From assembly GCF_036417845.1 (NCBI RefSeq), contig NC_089984.1, positions 33,019,447 to 33,083,446 on the forward strand: DNA of 64,000 nt. The letters run 5' to 3'. Shown here in pieces: positions 15,201-25,159 of this stretch (position 1 is its first letter; each line of letters opens with the position of its first letter). The position numbers were made by a program, and so were the translations under genes. Origin of the DNA: Apteryx mantelli. Taxonomy: Eukaryota > Chordata > Aves > Apterygiformes > Apterygidae. The notes under the pieces were generated by a model. The model was given only the letters and a program-made list of their open reading frames with translations, was not told the DNA's origin and did not search any database.

Positions 15201-16252
15201 TCTGGACCCAGTTCACCCCAGTGCCAAGCCAAGGGCACAGGGTCCAATTCAGTTGCATTTAATCCTGCACACCCTGGAGTAAAGGACAACTTTGGGTGCA
15301 AGCCAGCAAAGCTTCAGATCTTTTGTTTCCTGAAAATGGCTGAGGAGCAAAAAAGCTGCTCTAGCCTTGCCAGTTCTTGAGTCTCCCAACAGAGCGACAG
15401 AAAAGTGAAGCTTGCATATGAACAGACAGGGGAGGTAAAAGGCAGTTCAGCAAATTAAAATTAATGTCATGGACTGCAACAATCTTAATGTTGGAAGCAG
15501 CATGCAACACAGTTACCACCATGAGCCCAGTCTGTCTTCCTCTTGTGCACACAGAACTAGATGATGCAGAGCAACATTTGAAAGGAAAAAAGTCACTGAG
15601 GCCTGTTCCCTCCCTTCCTCTCCAAAGGCCCCTCCACATGGGGTCTGCAGAGCTTTAGCATGAAGCAGCAAATTCCAGCCAGAGCCAGACACAGCCATGA
15701 TCTGGCAAAGGGAAAGCTCTGCAGCCAATCCTTTGTCACCTGAATTAAGAGCATGTGCTGATCAGGAGGTGCTAACGGGGAAATTAAAACCCAGTTAATG
15801 CCTTTTCCTCCCCCAGTAAATCCATCCTCTCTAACAGCCAAGACAGGGACAGCAATTGCTCTGGCAAGCTCCCTTTCTTGCAGCATGAGCTCCCCTGGAG
15901 ACAATCTGATGAGAAGTTGCTGGTGGAATATCCACACTGATTTCTTACAAGTATATAAAAACCTCAATCCCCTGCATGGATTCCAGAAACTTTTTCTAAC
16001 ATGATGTTTCTCAGAGTTTACCCTGACGTTTATGCTAGGATCATTAAAGCACATGAGCCAAGGATGAATTTAATTATTCCTGGCTTATGTTTTACTGGGA
16101 AGAAAAGTACAATCATTCCTGAAATCCATCCATACCTGGTGGGCATCTCCCGAGGGCACTATGTAGGCCTGAACAGGCTCCTGGACATATTTGGGACTCT
16201 TCATTGCCTGTCGCAGTTGCTTCAGCAGCTCTGTTGTAATTTTCGGACTCAT
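3038..16252 (-). CDS. XPNPEP1: XPNPEP1, cytosolic X-prolyl aminopeptidase 1 (5' part, eight coding exons)
   Basis: Family knowledge: this is a Mn-dependent cytosolic dimeric enzyme that removes an N-terminal residue when proline follows it, for example from bradykinin, and belongs to peptidase family M24B. Seen: eight minus-strand exons with AG/GT borders join in one frame, giving 304 codons (912 bp) that start [10 protein letters not shown] and end LTEAVPK. Blocks that match the human protein as I remember it include [70 protein letters not shown] and SDKASYA. These residues make up domain I and most of domain II of a protein of about 620 residues. The catalytic pita-bread domain, with its two Asp, one His and two Glu metal ligands, would lie left of position 1. 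I looked for the next exon (the DHRCC...PICIAKAVKN region in human) in 1-3037 and did not find it. There are no stops or frameshifts, so the gene looks intact. Confidence 0.96.
3249..4218 (-). other. XPNPEP1: XPNPEP1 intron 8
   Basis: The intron is 970 bp long and holds one MIR-type SINE remnant at its exon-8 end. I see nothing else in it. Confidence 0.75.
3935..4065 (-). mobile_element. MIR-type (CORE-SINE) remnant
   Basis: The plus strand shows the reverse complement of the MIR core: GACAGAGAGAGGTCAGCC, then AAGATCACCCAGCAAGTCAG, then a 'tggagttcttgcttcc' tail. The element therefore lies on the minus strand, the same sense as XPNPEP1. Confidence 0.5.
4219..4300 (-). CDS. XPNPEP1: XPNPEP1 exon 8
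   Basis: The 82-bp exon has acceptor ATTTTCCAG|GGCTC and donor AATCAG|GTACTTG. It completes the tryptophan and codes [20 protein letters not shown] and IGMNTI, then two bases of an arginine codon. This is a domain II strand-turn segment matching human [20 protein letters not shown]. Confidence 0.95.
4301..6561 (-). other. XPNPEP1: XPNPEP1 intron 7
   Basis: The 2.26-kb intron contains one MIR-type remnant near 4.9-5.0 kb. No further exon or ordered structure was recognised. Confidence 0.75.
4895..5035 (-). mobile_element. MIR-type (CORE-SINE) remnant, weak
   Basis: The plus strand shows GAGTTACTTGAGGCAATAAG, then CAGGACAGCTGGGAACAGAA, then CCAGCATGTCCTAAATCACA. This follows the order 'gtgacttgcccaaggtcaca / cagagctgggaatagaaccc / aggagtcctgactccca' of the reverse-complement MIR core, with many changes. 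Confidence 0.4.
6562..6657 (-). CDS. XPNPEP1: XPNPEP1 exon 7
   Basis: The 96-bp exon has acceptor TTTTGCAG|GGGTC and donor GTAGCAT|GTAAGT. It codes [20 protein letters not shown] and [12 protein letters not shown], and ends with the first base of a tryptophan codon that exon 8 completes. The human match is ISWKDKVADLRLKMAERNV then [13 protein letters not shown]. Confidence 0.95.
6658..8144 (-). other. XPNPEP1: XPNPEP1 introns 5 and 6 around exon 6
   Basis: Apart from exon 6 (7045-7188), this stretch is two introns of 387 and 956 bp. I see no repeats or regulatory structure I can name. Confidence 0.75.
7045..7188 (-). CDS. XPNPEP1: XPNPEP1 exon 6
   Basis: The 144-bp exon has acceptor TTTGGCAG|ACCAG and donor TACACAG|GTGAG. 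It codes [40 protein letters not shown] and ITLDLSYT. It spans the end of domain I and the linker into domain II. The human counterpart contains KVLRSAGHHLIPVKENLVD and RPERPCKPLLTL. Confidence 0.95.
8145..8237 (-). CDS. XPNPEP1: XPNPEP1 exon 5
   Basis: The 93-bp exon has acceptor CATGCAG|GTCTG and donor CCGGCTG|GTTGG. It codes [20 protein letters not shown] and then [10 protein letters not shown]. Only 284 bp of intron separates it from exon 4. The residues after IIP differ from human (A-D-Q here, T-D-Y in human), as expected for a variable loop. Confidence 0.94.
8522..8626 (-). CDS. XPNPEP1: XPNPEP1 exon 4
   Basis: The 105-bp exon begins after CTTAG with GTACTGCC and completes the split glycine. 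It codes [18 protein letters not shown], then [16 protein letters not shown], and the first base of a glycine codon. The donor is AAATGG|GTATGC. This is the most conserved stretch of domain I in the window. Confidence 0.96.
8627..10348 (-). other. XPNPEP1: XPNPEP1 intron 3
   Basis: The 1.7-kb intron contains the clearest MIR-type SINE of the window (about 9.73-9.90 kb). Nothing else was recognised. Confidence 0.75.
9730..9898 (-). mobile_element. MIR-type (CORE-SINE), best preserved copy
   Basis: The plus strand reads AATTTACAACTGGGGGAACA, AAAGTGACTTGCCAACAATC, ACACAGTAGAGTCAG, then AAACTAGGTCTCTTGACACG. These are the successive blocks of the MIR core in reverse complement. The match is long and in order, so the call is firm although the copy is old. 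Confidence 0.7.
10349..10412 (-). CDS. XPNPEP1: XPNPEP1 exon 3
   Basis: The 64-bp exon has acceptor TTTCCAG|AGTGAG and donor CTCTGCAG|GTACC. It codes [21 protein letters not shown] plus the first base of the next glycine. In human the segment reads [21 protein letters not shown], one residue different. It is part of N-terminal domain I. Confidence 0.95.
10413..16135 (-). other. XPNPEP1: XPNPEP1 intron 2
   Basis: The 5.7-kb intron holds a TG-repeat and A-tract pair near 10.6 kb. Several plus-strand open frames at 11.4-13.8 kb look like chance frames in GC-richer DNA. I recognise no exon. Confidence 0.7.
10608..10651. repeat. T-run, (TG)n and A-run microsatellite
   Basis: A short T tract is followed by about eight TG units, GTAGGG-like spacer, and 18 A. 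It lies inside XPNPEP1 intron 2. Confidence 0.9.
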
Positions 16253-16260
16253 CTTAGTAC
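16136..16260 (-). CDS. XPNPEP1: XPNPEP1 exon 2: first coding exon with start codon
   Basis: The acceptor reads TGAATTGCAG, followed by eight untranslated bases (GTACTAAG) and the ATG at 16252-16250. The 39 coded residues run from [17 protein letters not shown] to IVPSGDAHQ, the same length and pattern as human MPPKVTSELLRQLRQAM...IIPSGDAHQ. The donor is CACCAG|GTATGG. The start was chosen by this match. No ATG occurs in frame upstream within the exon. The reading frame is open through the acceptor, so an upstream extension by alternative splicing cannot be excluded. Confidence 0.95.
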
Positions 16261-17769
16261 CTGCAATTCAAACAAAGCACAAAACTTCAGAGCTTCTCCA
16301 GCCCTCCTGGGCCACTCACACACACAGGCTAAGATCAGTCCGAGGCCAGAGTCAATTTTTGTCTATCCTGTAAAGAAACTTCACTCCCTGGTGAAGGAGT
16401 GGCATGCACAGTGGTGATGTACACACAGGCCACCCCTTCTGGCATGTGGACAGCATCAGGAACCAGAGCACCTCAGATGTTCCCCACAGCTTGAGGAGCC
16501 CTATGACAGCCAGAAAAGGTGTTTGCACACAGTGTTGAAGGTCCCAAGTCCAAGTCCCCACATATCAGAAGCAACCACATCAGTTACATGCACAGGAAGC
16601 AATTTTCAGTCTTTGTACTTTGAGGGCAGAGATATTGTGGCCTATATGCCACAGGAATGCAGACTGCTGGGAGAGCATGCCACACATTTCAGGAACTCAG
16701 AAATGGACTGGTTAAGGATGCATGGGTGTTTTTTGGGGGGAGGGGGGGTGTTTTTTTGTTTTTTTTAAAGAGGTCTCGCTACAGGCCAAAATTTCATACT
16801 GGACTGGTGATTGGATTAACTTGGACAAAAGAAATCTGCTCCCCAGGGTGTACATGACGATGAGTTCCCTGGGGATATTCACCTCTGGGCTGCAGGTTAT
16901 TTCACACAGCAAGAAAACAACTATACAGGAGGAACAGTCCATCGAGCCCACTCAGGTCACCGCGAGAAGGGAGGTACACAGGCCCGTTCTTGAGAGACCT
17001 TTGGCAGATACTCTGCAGATCTTAGCTGGGATCAGATGAGCAGGAGAAGGGCACAGGGTGGATGAAAGATGACAGATCAGAGGGGAAAACAAGGGCACAG
17101 ACTACTCGTACTCCTTCGTTGTGGTTTTGTTAAGGACAGATGCTTGGTATTGCACTGAACAACCTCTCAATTCACCACCAAGTGGCTGTCAGTATCTGGG
17201 GGCCCATCATGAGCCCCACACCTAGTGACACAAAAGGCCATGCTGCTGTCCTGATGCAAGTGCAGGCTGCAGTCACAGGCACCAGCTCACTCCAAAAGAT
17301 GTTCAACCTGCGGGGGAGGCCTGGCCTGAAAGCTTATGAAAGTCATGTAACATGAACTTCTTCAGAGGTCCTCTCCACCACTTCTTCACTCACCTCTCCA
17401 ATATGCGCCCAAGGTGGGATAATGCCCTTCGTATTTCTCTTCCCACTCCTCTCACATTTTTAAGTATCCACTGGGATCTTACAACTTTCATGCCATCACT
17501 TTCCAGGACAAGATGTGGAAGCTCCGTGCTGCTCGAATGCTGTGCTATGCAGTATTTTATTCTGACCAGTTAATTTCACAGCTCATTTCCCAGCCATGTC
17601 CACAAACATTTTACAGATGGGAGAAACAAACAGCATACAAGTCTCAAATATTTTTTGCCTATCAAGGCACTTACTTTATTTACACCCCAATAACAACCAG
17701 AAGCTGCATGCAAGAGTGTGGTCTTATGCCAAAACACAGTAAGACACAGTCCTGCCCTGCAACATCTGC

Positions 17770-17905
17770 CATTTGAATAGGAAGGCAGGAGGCTGCCTCC
17801 ATTTCGGAGAGCCACAGGAAGACCATGTGACTTGACCAAGGTCACACAGCAAAGTTGTGATCAAGTCAGGAACTGAACCAAGATTTGTTGCGTTCAGGCG
17901 TAAAA
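17770..17905 (-). mobile_element. MIR-type (CORE-SINE) remnant
   Basis: The plus strand reads ATGTGACTTGACCAAGGTCA, CACAGCAAAGTTGTGATCAA, then CAGGAACTGAACCAAGATTT. This is the reverse-complement MIR core. The element may reach left to about 17.70 kb. It lies in the XPNPEP1 first intron in the gene's own sense. Confidence 0.65.
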
Positions 17906-18049
17906 ATCTCAACCCAATACCATCCTTCACACTTCTCATCACAGGAAATTTAGGGCCCACAGGGCTTACATGTGACAGACTACCTGTCCACAGACACAAG
18001 TAAGAAGCAAACCAAGCTCAAAAGGTACTACCTGCTACATCCTCAAAGT

Positions 18050-18105
18050 GATATCTTGACTCCAGTGACTTCACTTACACCTTGGATTTACTCGCAGGAC
18101 AAATT
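18050..18105. repeat. Old LINE-like motif
   Basis: TTGACTCCAGTGACTTCACT then TACACCTTGGATTTACTC resembles the phrase 'actccattgacttcagtgg...ctggatttacac' of old sauropsid LINE remnants. Family not certain. Confidence 0.35.
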
Positions 18106-18216
18106 TCAGAGGTTTATACCATGTTTGCATGTTACACTGAACTTTATTTCATTTTGATTGGTTTTGTCGGTCCTCTATAACAAGCTAATCATTTACATTG
18201 CTGCTGATTAATGTTC

Positions 18217-18236
18217 GGGGGGGGGAGGGGGAAGGG
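18217..18236 (+). repeat. G-rich run, possible G-quadruplex
   Basis: Nine G, one A, five G, then AAGGG. The plus strand could fold as a G-quadruplex. In the XPNPEP1 transcript the run is C-rich. Confidence 0.6.
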
Positions 18237-19374
18237 AAGCACACAGAGGAGAGAGAGCAACAACACAGTGATTAGCCAGCAGAAAAGAAAAGAATCTTTT
18301 TCATAAACTCATAAAGGCACAGCTTCGTTTCTTGACCTGTGCTTTGTGTCCAGGAGCCTAAATGTCTCATTTAAACAGGCAACGAATGATAAGGCTTTGC
18401 CTTTTAATAAAGCTCCTTGCTGACAAGCAAGGTTTTTCATAGCAAGCAGAAGGGATTCTCTTTAGGAAGAAAGAAAAAAAATTAAAAAGCACTTTCTGTT
18501 GAAGGATTTGCTTGCAATATTAAAAACACAACTAAGGTAGATTAGCAATGAAACCCACATTAAGGAGGACATCTATTTTAGGTAACTCCTACAGCATAAG
18601 AAATCACTTAAATCTTCCCCAAGCTTTCCAGTAAAACTGCCCTTAATTTCCACAGAAAGAGGAGCTATTTCCTCCCAGCTTTTGAGTGGCCATTTAGTCT
18701 GGTCCCCCTATAATTTTTAACAGGTGACCTTTCCTTTCCTGGCCATAATTATAAACCTGTACGAAGCTAAAACAGCTTCTCCGTCATTACTAACTCACTT
18801 CAGCGATTAAGAGCAAAGAGAGATGAAACCAAGGCAGCGGATGCAGCAGCGGCCCGGCCCCCCCGGGGGCGCCGGCCTGCGGCGTTACCTGCCTCCCTGG
18901 GGCCTTCCCCGCGCGCGGGCTCCTCTCGCCTCCGCTCGCTCGCACGAGGCACCGTGCAGCCCGCTGCCAGGCTCCGCCGGGCCCGAGAAAGCAAAGGGCG
19001 GCGCCGGAGCCGCTGACAAACTTTGCCCCCCGTAAAACATCCTTATCCCGCAGGCAGGAGCTGAGCAGGCAAGGAGCCCTCGCACCGCGGCCACGCGCTT
19101 GCTTATCGCCGCTCGGGGCGACCTGCCGCCCTGCCCGGTCCGGCCCTGCCCGGCGGCCGGGGCGGGAGCCCGAGCTGCGCGGCCTCCGCCGGGCCCCGCG
19201 CGGGCGGAGGGGCCGCCGCGGCCTCTCGCTTCGCCCCCTCAGCAGGGCGGGCGAAGGCGCGGAGCTGCCCGGAGCCGCGGCACCGCCCGGGGCCAGGCCG
19301 GGCCTCCGCGGCGCTGCCCGCCCCGGCGCCCCGCCGCCGCCTCCCGCCTCCCGCCTCCCGCCGCCGCCGCTCAC

Positions 19375-19460
19375 CTGCCGCCGCCCCCGCGCGCAGTCCG
19401 CAGGCGCCGCGACGTCCGCGCCCACGTGGGCCGCCGCGGCCAGCCAGCCGCCCGCCGCTG
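19375..19460 (-). other. XPNPEP1: Inferred non-coding first exon of XPNPEP1
   Basis: Seen: a strong minus-strand donor (GGCGGCAG|GTGAGC) ends at 19375 inside the CpG island, upstream of exon 2. Inferred: this is the 5'UTR exon, with transcription starting somewhere around 19.40-19.46 kb. The right-hand limit is a guess. A second donor (GGAGGCAG|GTAACG) ends at 18889 and could serve a shorter alternative first exon. Neither has an ATG in frame with exon 2. Confidence 0.55.
19423..19428. promoter_or_regulatory. CACGTG E-box
   Basis: CACGTG sits within the ten-base palindrome CCCACGTGGG, about 30 bp from the CRE. This is the canonical site for MYC/MAX, USF and MITF/TFE-type factors. In the inferred exon map it falls within or just upstream of the first exon. 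Confidence 0.45.
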
Positions 19461-19466
19461 ACGTCA
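19459..19466. promoter_or_regulatory. Full cAMP-response element (CREB/ATF site)
   Basis: The eight bases TGACGTCA form the perfect palindromic CRE inside the island, just upstream of the inferred XPNPEP1 first exon. Full CREs in CpG islands close to a start site are the class most often occupied by CREB/ATF. A partial GACGTC lies about 50 bp closer to the gene. Confidence 0.6.
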
Positions 19467-19769
19467 CGCCGGCGGCGCGGCGCGGCCGTTAGTCGCGCGG
19501 GGCGGGGAGCGGCGGGCAGCTGCCGGCGGCGCCGGGCCCTGCCGCGGGCTCGGGCCCTGCGGGTCTGCAAAAAGCCCCTCTCAGCCAGGCGTTGCCTTAC
19601 GCTGCACGGGCCGGGCGCAGCCGCCAGACCGGGCCTTGTGGCCGCACGGCTGTTGGGGCCAACCGTTAATAACCGCCGCGCGCGCGTTAGCCCGGTGCCC
19701 TGAGGGGAGCCGGGAGGGCAGCTGCCTCTGGGAGGAAGCAGGTGGCAGGGGGCTGCCCGGGCGGCAGGC

Positions 19770-22257
19770 CGCCGCTGAACACTGCTTTTGGGGCAGTAAA
19801 TAGGTGAGGGTGGAGGGAAGAAGATGACGGGGTGGCGGTTGGGACAGAGCCGAGTGCCGCTGCTTTCCTGTCTGAGAGGCTGCTGGCCTGATGAATCCCG
19901 TGTGAACAGCCAGGAAAAGCCAGGTGTCTCCACAGGCCTTCTCAAACCTTTGGGCTTTCCCTCATGCTTTCCTTGCCTTGTGTTGCAACTTCGTCTTCTC
20001 CCCGGCCCCTTGCCGCAAGCCGGGTGAGCACTGGGATGCCCAGCCCCTGAGGAGCAGTGTTGACTATCTAAGTGGTGGTTTTCGCCATGAGTCAATTGTC
20101 TTGAAATGATCCTCTAGGGCAAGGTTGGCCAACCTTGGCAGACCTGTGAATCGCATACCGACATCCTCGTGGAGTGAGGAGCCACCAGCTGCACAGAGTG
20201 CATCCCAGGGAGCTGGGAGCCGTGGGCAGGATGTGAAAATGGGACCCCACACCTCCTTTGCAGGTGGGCCAGCCTGGTTCTTCCAGGGCTTGCCATAGCT
20301 GCTCTCTGCCAGGAGCCTCCCTATCTGCTCGTGCCTTCATCTAGCCTCCCGGGCCAGGTACTCCGCAGACACCACCCACCTCACAGTGTTTTGAGGCAGC
20401 TACTTTGCGTGGGTATTTACCTGCTGAACCCCCCTTGAGGGAAGAGGTGTAGCTTTCATTTATCCTGCTGCCAGTTTGCATCTCTGCTGCTTTTGTTGCT
20501 ATGAGGGTATCAGCTGGCTTTCTCCACACCATGTGCCTCCATACTCCCTTGGGTGTGCTTTACACCTCCTGCCAAGACCAAACCCTCCCACCCCTGGTAG
20601 CCCCCCGAGCGCCATGCTGCTGGCACATGCTGCCCCCACTCAGCGCAGCAGCAGCAGTGGCAGAGACTGGGGGGCATATGGGGCCCCTTTGGTACGTAGG
20701 AGGACCCTGTCGCATTTCTCACATTTGCCGTTGCCCCTCTGGGGTTTCTCATCCAACACACCATTGTCGCTCAGATCTGCTTTACTGGGGACAGCCTGGT
20801 CCTGAAGGCAATCTGGAGGGAGCAGGCTCCTGTCTTTTGGGTGAGATGTTTAAGAAAACCTCTGGTGAACCTAGGAAAAAACAGAGCATGTTGGAACTGG
20901 CAGGAAATGTCTATGTTTGAAGGCTGATGGATGCTTCCCCAAGGTGAAAAAGCAGAGCTCAGCGAATCACCTGGCACTGCTTCAGAGCAATATCCTCAAA
21001 ACCTCTGCCTTGGCTTCTGTTCCCTGTTTCTTTGATCTGCTTCGCTCTAAATTTTCAAAAAAAAAAGTCTGGAGGGGGATTCAAAGCAGCCTAGCAAATG
21101 TGTCTGGCTCCTCTCTCCCGTGCTCTAGGCCGGCATCAGTGGAGTTGCTCTTGTTTCAGATCCGGTGAAGTGGAGGGAGAAGGAGGCCTGCTGTCTCCAG
21201 GGCTGGCAAAGCACCTTGGTAGTTGCTGGGGCCTTGCACTGGCTCTCCCGGCAATGAACTGATGGCCTTTGGATACAGACAGCTTTATTTCTGGTGTGGA
21301 GCACAGCTCCAGCAACATGTCAGCATCCCATTGTTTCACTTAATACCTCAAAAGAAAAGGTACCATCTACTTTTCAAGCTTAATAACCATCAATTTTCTG
21401 CTTGGGAGGGAGGAGGGTTGTATTCATAACAATAGCGAGTGCAGCTGTTGTAAAATCTGACAATTTTTCCATGCTTTCTCCATAATGAAAATACTTTCCA
21501 CCACTTTCTTCTGCCCCTGGCAGTTTTTACTGGTGGTCTGTAAGTTAACCCAGTTGACAAAAATGGGAGGCTGTTACAGAAATGCTGAAATGAGACCATA
21601 GCCACAAAGGGAGACTACGACCAGGGCAAAAAGGCTGCTTTGTAGTTGCTTCCAGGCTGGAGAGGGTTTGCTTGCAGCAGTCAGGGCTGCCCCAAGAGCC
21701 CCACGCTATGACAGTGCTGCAGCCACCCTGTGCCACTCACACACGGCGTTTTGTCACTACGCCCAGTCCAGGCATGGATCTGTTGAGGGTGAAGAGGAGA
21801 GGAAGATGCGGCTCTCAGTGAGCACCATGTTAGTTCAGGGCCTGCTGTGCATCCTGGAGACTCAGTGGGAGAAGGGATATTCGGCTGACAGCATGGCGCT
21901 CAGGCCGGCCCCTTAAAGGTGCGCAGACTGGGCGCTACACCCAGGCTCCCGCAGGTAGAGCTGTCTGTGTCAGTGCATAGGTGACTCACAAAACCAGTCC
22001 CAGTCCCTGGCCCTTAATCTATATGCATATTTCTGGAGGAGAAGGCAGGTAGCAGCAGCTGGCAGCTACTTTGCCCATCCTCCTTCCTCTCCCTTCAGTC
22101 TACACAGTAGTACTCTATCCTGCAAAGCTTTACCCGCAGACTAGCCAAACGCTTGCTGCTGTGTCTAGCTAGTCAATGCAAGCCAAGCTAATACTAAACC
22201 ACTTGAGTCTCCATGACTGTTCATGTGTTTCCAGCAGAGGCATGAAGCAAAGACAGG
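19770..22257. other. Intergenic block upstream of XPNPEP1
   Basis: No exon was recognised. The block holds an 18-bp perfect palindrome at 20.12 kb and moderately GC-rich unique DNA with short chance open frames on both strands. Confidence 0.6.
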
Positions 22258-22600
22258 ATGATAGAACTGTAAAAGAGATCTTTGGAGGTCTGCAGTCCAC
22301 CCCTGCTCAAAGCTAGCTTCAAAGTTAGAGCAGGTTGCTCAGGGACCATCCAGTTGGGTTCTGAGTATCTTCAAGGATGGAGAATACACAGCCTCTCTGG
22401 GCAGCCTGTGCTAGTGCCAACCACCCTCAAGGTGAAAAGGTTTATTTGCTATATCCAATCAGAATTTCCTAGTTGCCATTTGTATCTGTTGCCTCTTTCT
22501 TTTCACTGTTCACATCTGAAAAGGGTCTGGCTCCATCTTCTCTGTAAGCCCTTCTCCAGGCTGAGCAAACCCAGCTCCCCCGGCTCCCCCCGACATCCTG
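22258..22600 (-). mobile_element. CR1 LINE 3' fragment (avian-type)
   Basis: The plus strand carries the reverse complement of a CR1 3' end, with many typical phrases in order: GATCTTTGGAGGTCTGCAGT, GAGCAGGTTGCTCAGGGACC, AAGGATGGAGAATACACAGC, CTCTCTGGGCAGCCTGTGCT, CCACCCTCAAGGTGAAAAGG and TCTGGCTCCATCTTCT. The element lies on the minus strand, is truncated at its 5' end as most CR1 copies are, and starts on the left with a worn 'tgatagaact' tail motif. The right limit is uncertain and could reach 22.67 kb. It is the best marker that the genome is avian or another archosaur or turtle. Confidence 0.85.
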
Positions 22601-25159
22601 TGGCCGGCTCCCAGCCAGCTCCCTTACCTCCACAGCGCTCTCCCCAGCTTGCCGAGCTCTCTCTCATACGCGTCTCTAGAGTAATATTTAAGGCGTAATG
22701 CACTACAGCACAGCTTGTAATCCAAAAGAAGAGAATAAAATGTATTTCCTGCAACCAGTATCCTACCTTTGGGAAGCATTGTTGGATGGGGCTGGGGGAC
22801 TGCTGGCTCTTCCCCAAGAAGAGCTCAGCACGTGGAGGCAGACCAAGCAGGCTGATCACGGCAGGGAGCAGCTAGGATGCTGGTGGCACCCGCAGCCGAA
22901 AAGGCTGCCCTGGCTCCTTAGCCTCTCCTGCTCCGGAGCAGCTGGCGGGCTGTCGGTGCAGGCAGCCTTGGCGAAGCACTCCCGGTGACAGGCACAGAAG
23001 AGAGGGGGGAGAGGCTTGCTAACACGACTGTTACAGCGGGAAGTTTTCTTTCCTCATTAATCTCCTTGGGTGAAGCTAATTGCTCTTTCCCAGTTACTCT
23101 CACCGCATCTTCTGGCCCTGCCCATGAGGGGTCTATACAATCCTAGCAGTCTGGGCTGGAAAGGCTCACTTTCATCATCACATCAGTGTCCCCATCAGGG
23201 TAAACTATAAACTTGTTTGCATTTGTGTTACAGACTATATTCTGCTCACCCTGCAGAATATTTACTGATAAGATTCATTTCTTGGAAGCATGCCAGAATC
23301 CAGCGATGCTCATATTAAAGCACATGTCAGGACTTTTAAAAAGCCCTGCAACATTGGCACAACGATCACGGAGATCATTTGCCGATGTCGAACTCTGCAG
23401 CTGAATCCAATCAGCAATGTGGAATGGCCTTTTCAGCCTCCTCTGACTGATGATAATAATTCAGGGTTAGATTTTGCATTTGGCTGCAGCTCTTAATAAA
23501 GGGTTGTAGAGAGCTGCACCTGTCAGAGCTCTGCATCTGCCCAGGGAAGGGGGATGGATCCATCTGAAACATTTCAAATGTTTCTCACGTGTTTCTCCAG
23601 CTCACCAGACAATCCTGCACTGGGGAGACACCTTTTCCTCCACTGTCCTTCCCTGCTTTTACACGTTGTACCCAAGGGAAACGGAGACTTTTAACACCCT
23701 GCTGTGCCCCTACACATCCATATGCTTGCCAGTTCTCTTGGCCTGTTCCACATGCTCCAGTGCCCTGGAAAGTACCTCCAGTGCTGATTTTTACAACCAA
23801 GGGGTTGTAAAAGAGCCCTTGATGCTCCTAGAACTGCATTTTCACCCCCTCCTCGTTAAACCCGCAGCCTGTGTATCAGATAAAGGCAGAGAGACCTGAT
23901 CTTCCCGCCACCTCCCTTCCCCCATCTTTGCTGTGACTGTGCTCGGAGGGATCAAAGACGCTCATTCACGCTCGGAGGAGACTGGCCTCCCTAAACCGCC
24001 TTGTGTCACTGCCACGGCTCTGCCCAGGCGCGGCGGGGAAGCTTGCTTCCCAGTGGGGAGTCCCCGTGGGCAGGGTGAAGGTTGTCTAGCCTCTTCCCTT
24101 CCTCATTTGCAGAGGTTTCGATTTGGCTGAATTTAGGACAGTAGCTAAAGACAAGGCAGGCTTATCACCGGTGCCAGTGAAACTGTTTGCTTGCTTGTTT
24201 TTTGCCAGTGAATCATTAATAAGTCAGTTTGGGTTAGCTAGCAGTCTGTGGGAGCAGCAGCAATCAAATACAGGGAAGAAAGAAAATGTATTTCCTGTGT
24301 GGGAGGGTGACTTGGGGAATGCCCCCAGCATGAAATAACCAGGCTGCTCGCAGAGCTTAGCGTACCAGGGAAAGGACGGGTCAGGGAAGCTCAGGGAGCT
24401 TAGCATCTCCATTTAACTTGCCTCATTAATTCCTCCAGGTTTGGATATAGTGACTGTCCTGCCTGTCAGAGGAGTGTCAGAAGCCAGTCCAAGGAGAGCA
24501 GGTCTGTACTGCCTCACCTTCTACCTTACAAACCCCCGGAGCCAGTGGGGAGCAAACCAGGAATATCAGATTTGATTAAATTTCTCTGCTTAGGTCCCAG
24601 TTCAGTGCAGAAATAACAAGCCTCACTGCAGACAGAATATCAATGTGATATTTATGTCTCAGTAATTTAAAATAAAATAAATTATGCTGCCACTGAAAAC
24701 ATCTTACTACATTGTTTGGGGGCCAGCATGTGACCCCATTCTTCTTCTGCCTTCCTGATTAAGATCTTGATTTAATAAAGGTAAAAAAAAGTCTGGATTC
24801 CCATCTTCCCAGAAGATGCTGAAGAAAGCAGAAAATAGAATAATATCAAAGTCTGTAAGATCTTCTTAGTTGTTTTTAAGTCCTTGGTCTGGCAGAACCA
24901 TGTTGTGTAGGCTTCCATACCCAAAGGTGACTTCTAAGTGTTTTTGACTCACTGAACACTGTAAAATTAGGCTAATTTTCCTCCCTGCCTGGTGAAAATA
25001 ATAATGACAAACTGGTGAGTTCTCTGCATAGGAACCTGGGAGCTGTTTTCAGGAACTTCACTCCAGAAGAGAATTGTCTTGTAAGAAGAAAAAGTACATG
25101 GATCAGAAAGCATTTTGCAGACATCACTTGGTTATGCTTGTGACCAGTCTTCTGAAGTA

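Larger units (their letters stand above)
16261..19374 (-). other. XPNPEP1: XPNPEP1 intron 1
   Basis: The 3.1-kb intron holds a MIR-type SINE at about 17.77-17.90 kb, a short LINE-like motif near 18.06 kb, a G-rich run at 18.22 kb, and the gene-side half of the CpG island. Confidence 0.65.
18830..19770 (-). promoter_or_regulatory. XPNPEP1: CpG-island promoter of XPNPEP1
   Basis: The block is very GC-rich and dense in CpG, unlike the AT-rich flanks. No TATA box stands at an obvious position, as is usual for a housekeeping promoter. It holds a full CRE palindrome and a CACGTG E-box. The island extends about 300 bp upstream of the CRE, so divergent plus-strand transcription toward 20 kb is possible, but the sequence does not show it. 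Confidence 0.8.

Noticed and set aside
17175-17188. CCACCAAGTGGCTG as a CTCF site
   Set aside because: Near the consensus, but one core position is off and the flanks do not extend the match.
18790-20095. Open frames of 225 and 330 codons in the XPNPEP1 island
   Set aside because: Same GC artefact. They show no conserved motif, and the real gene is explained by spliced exons.
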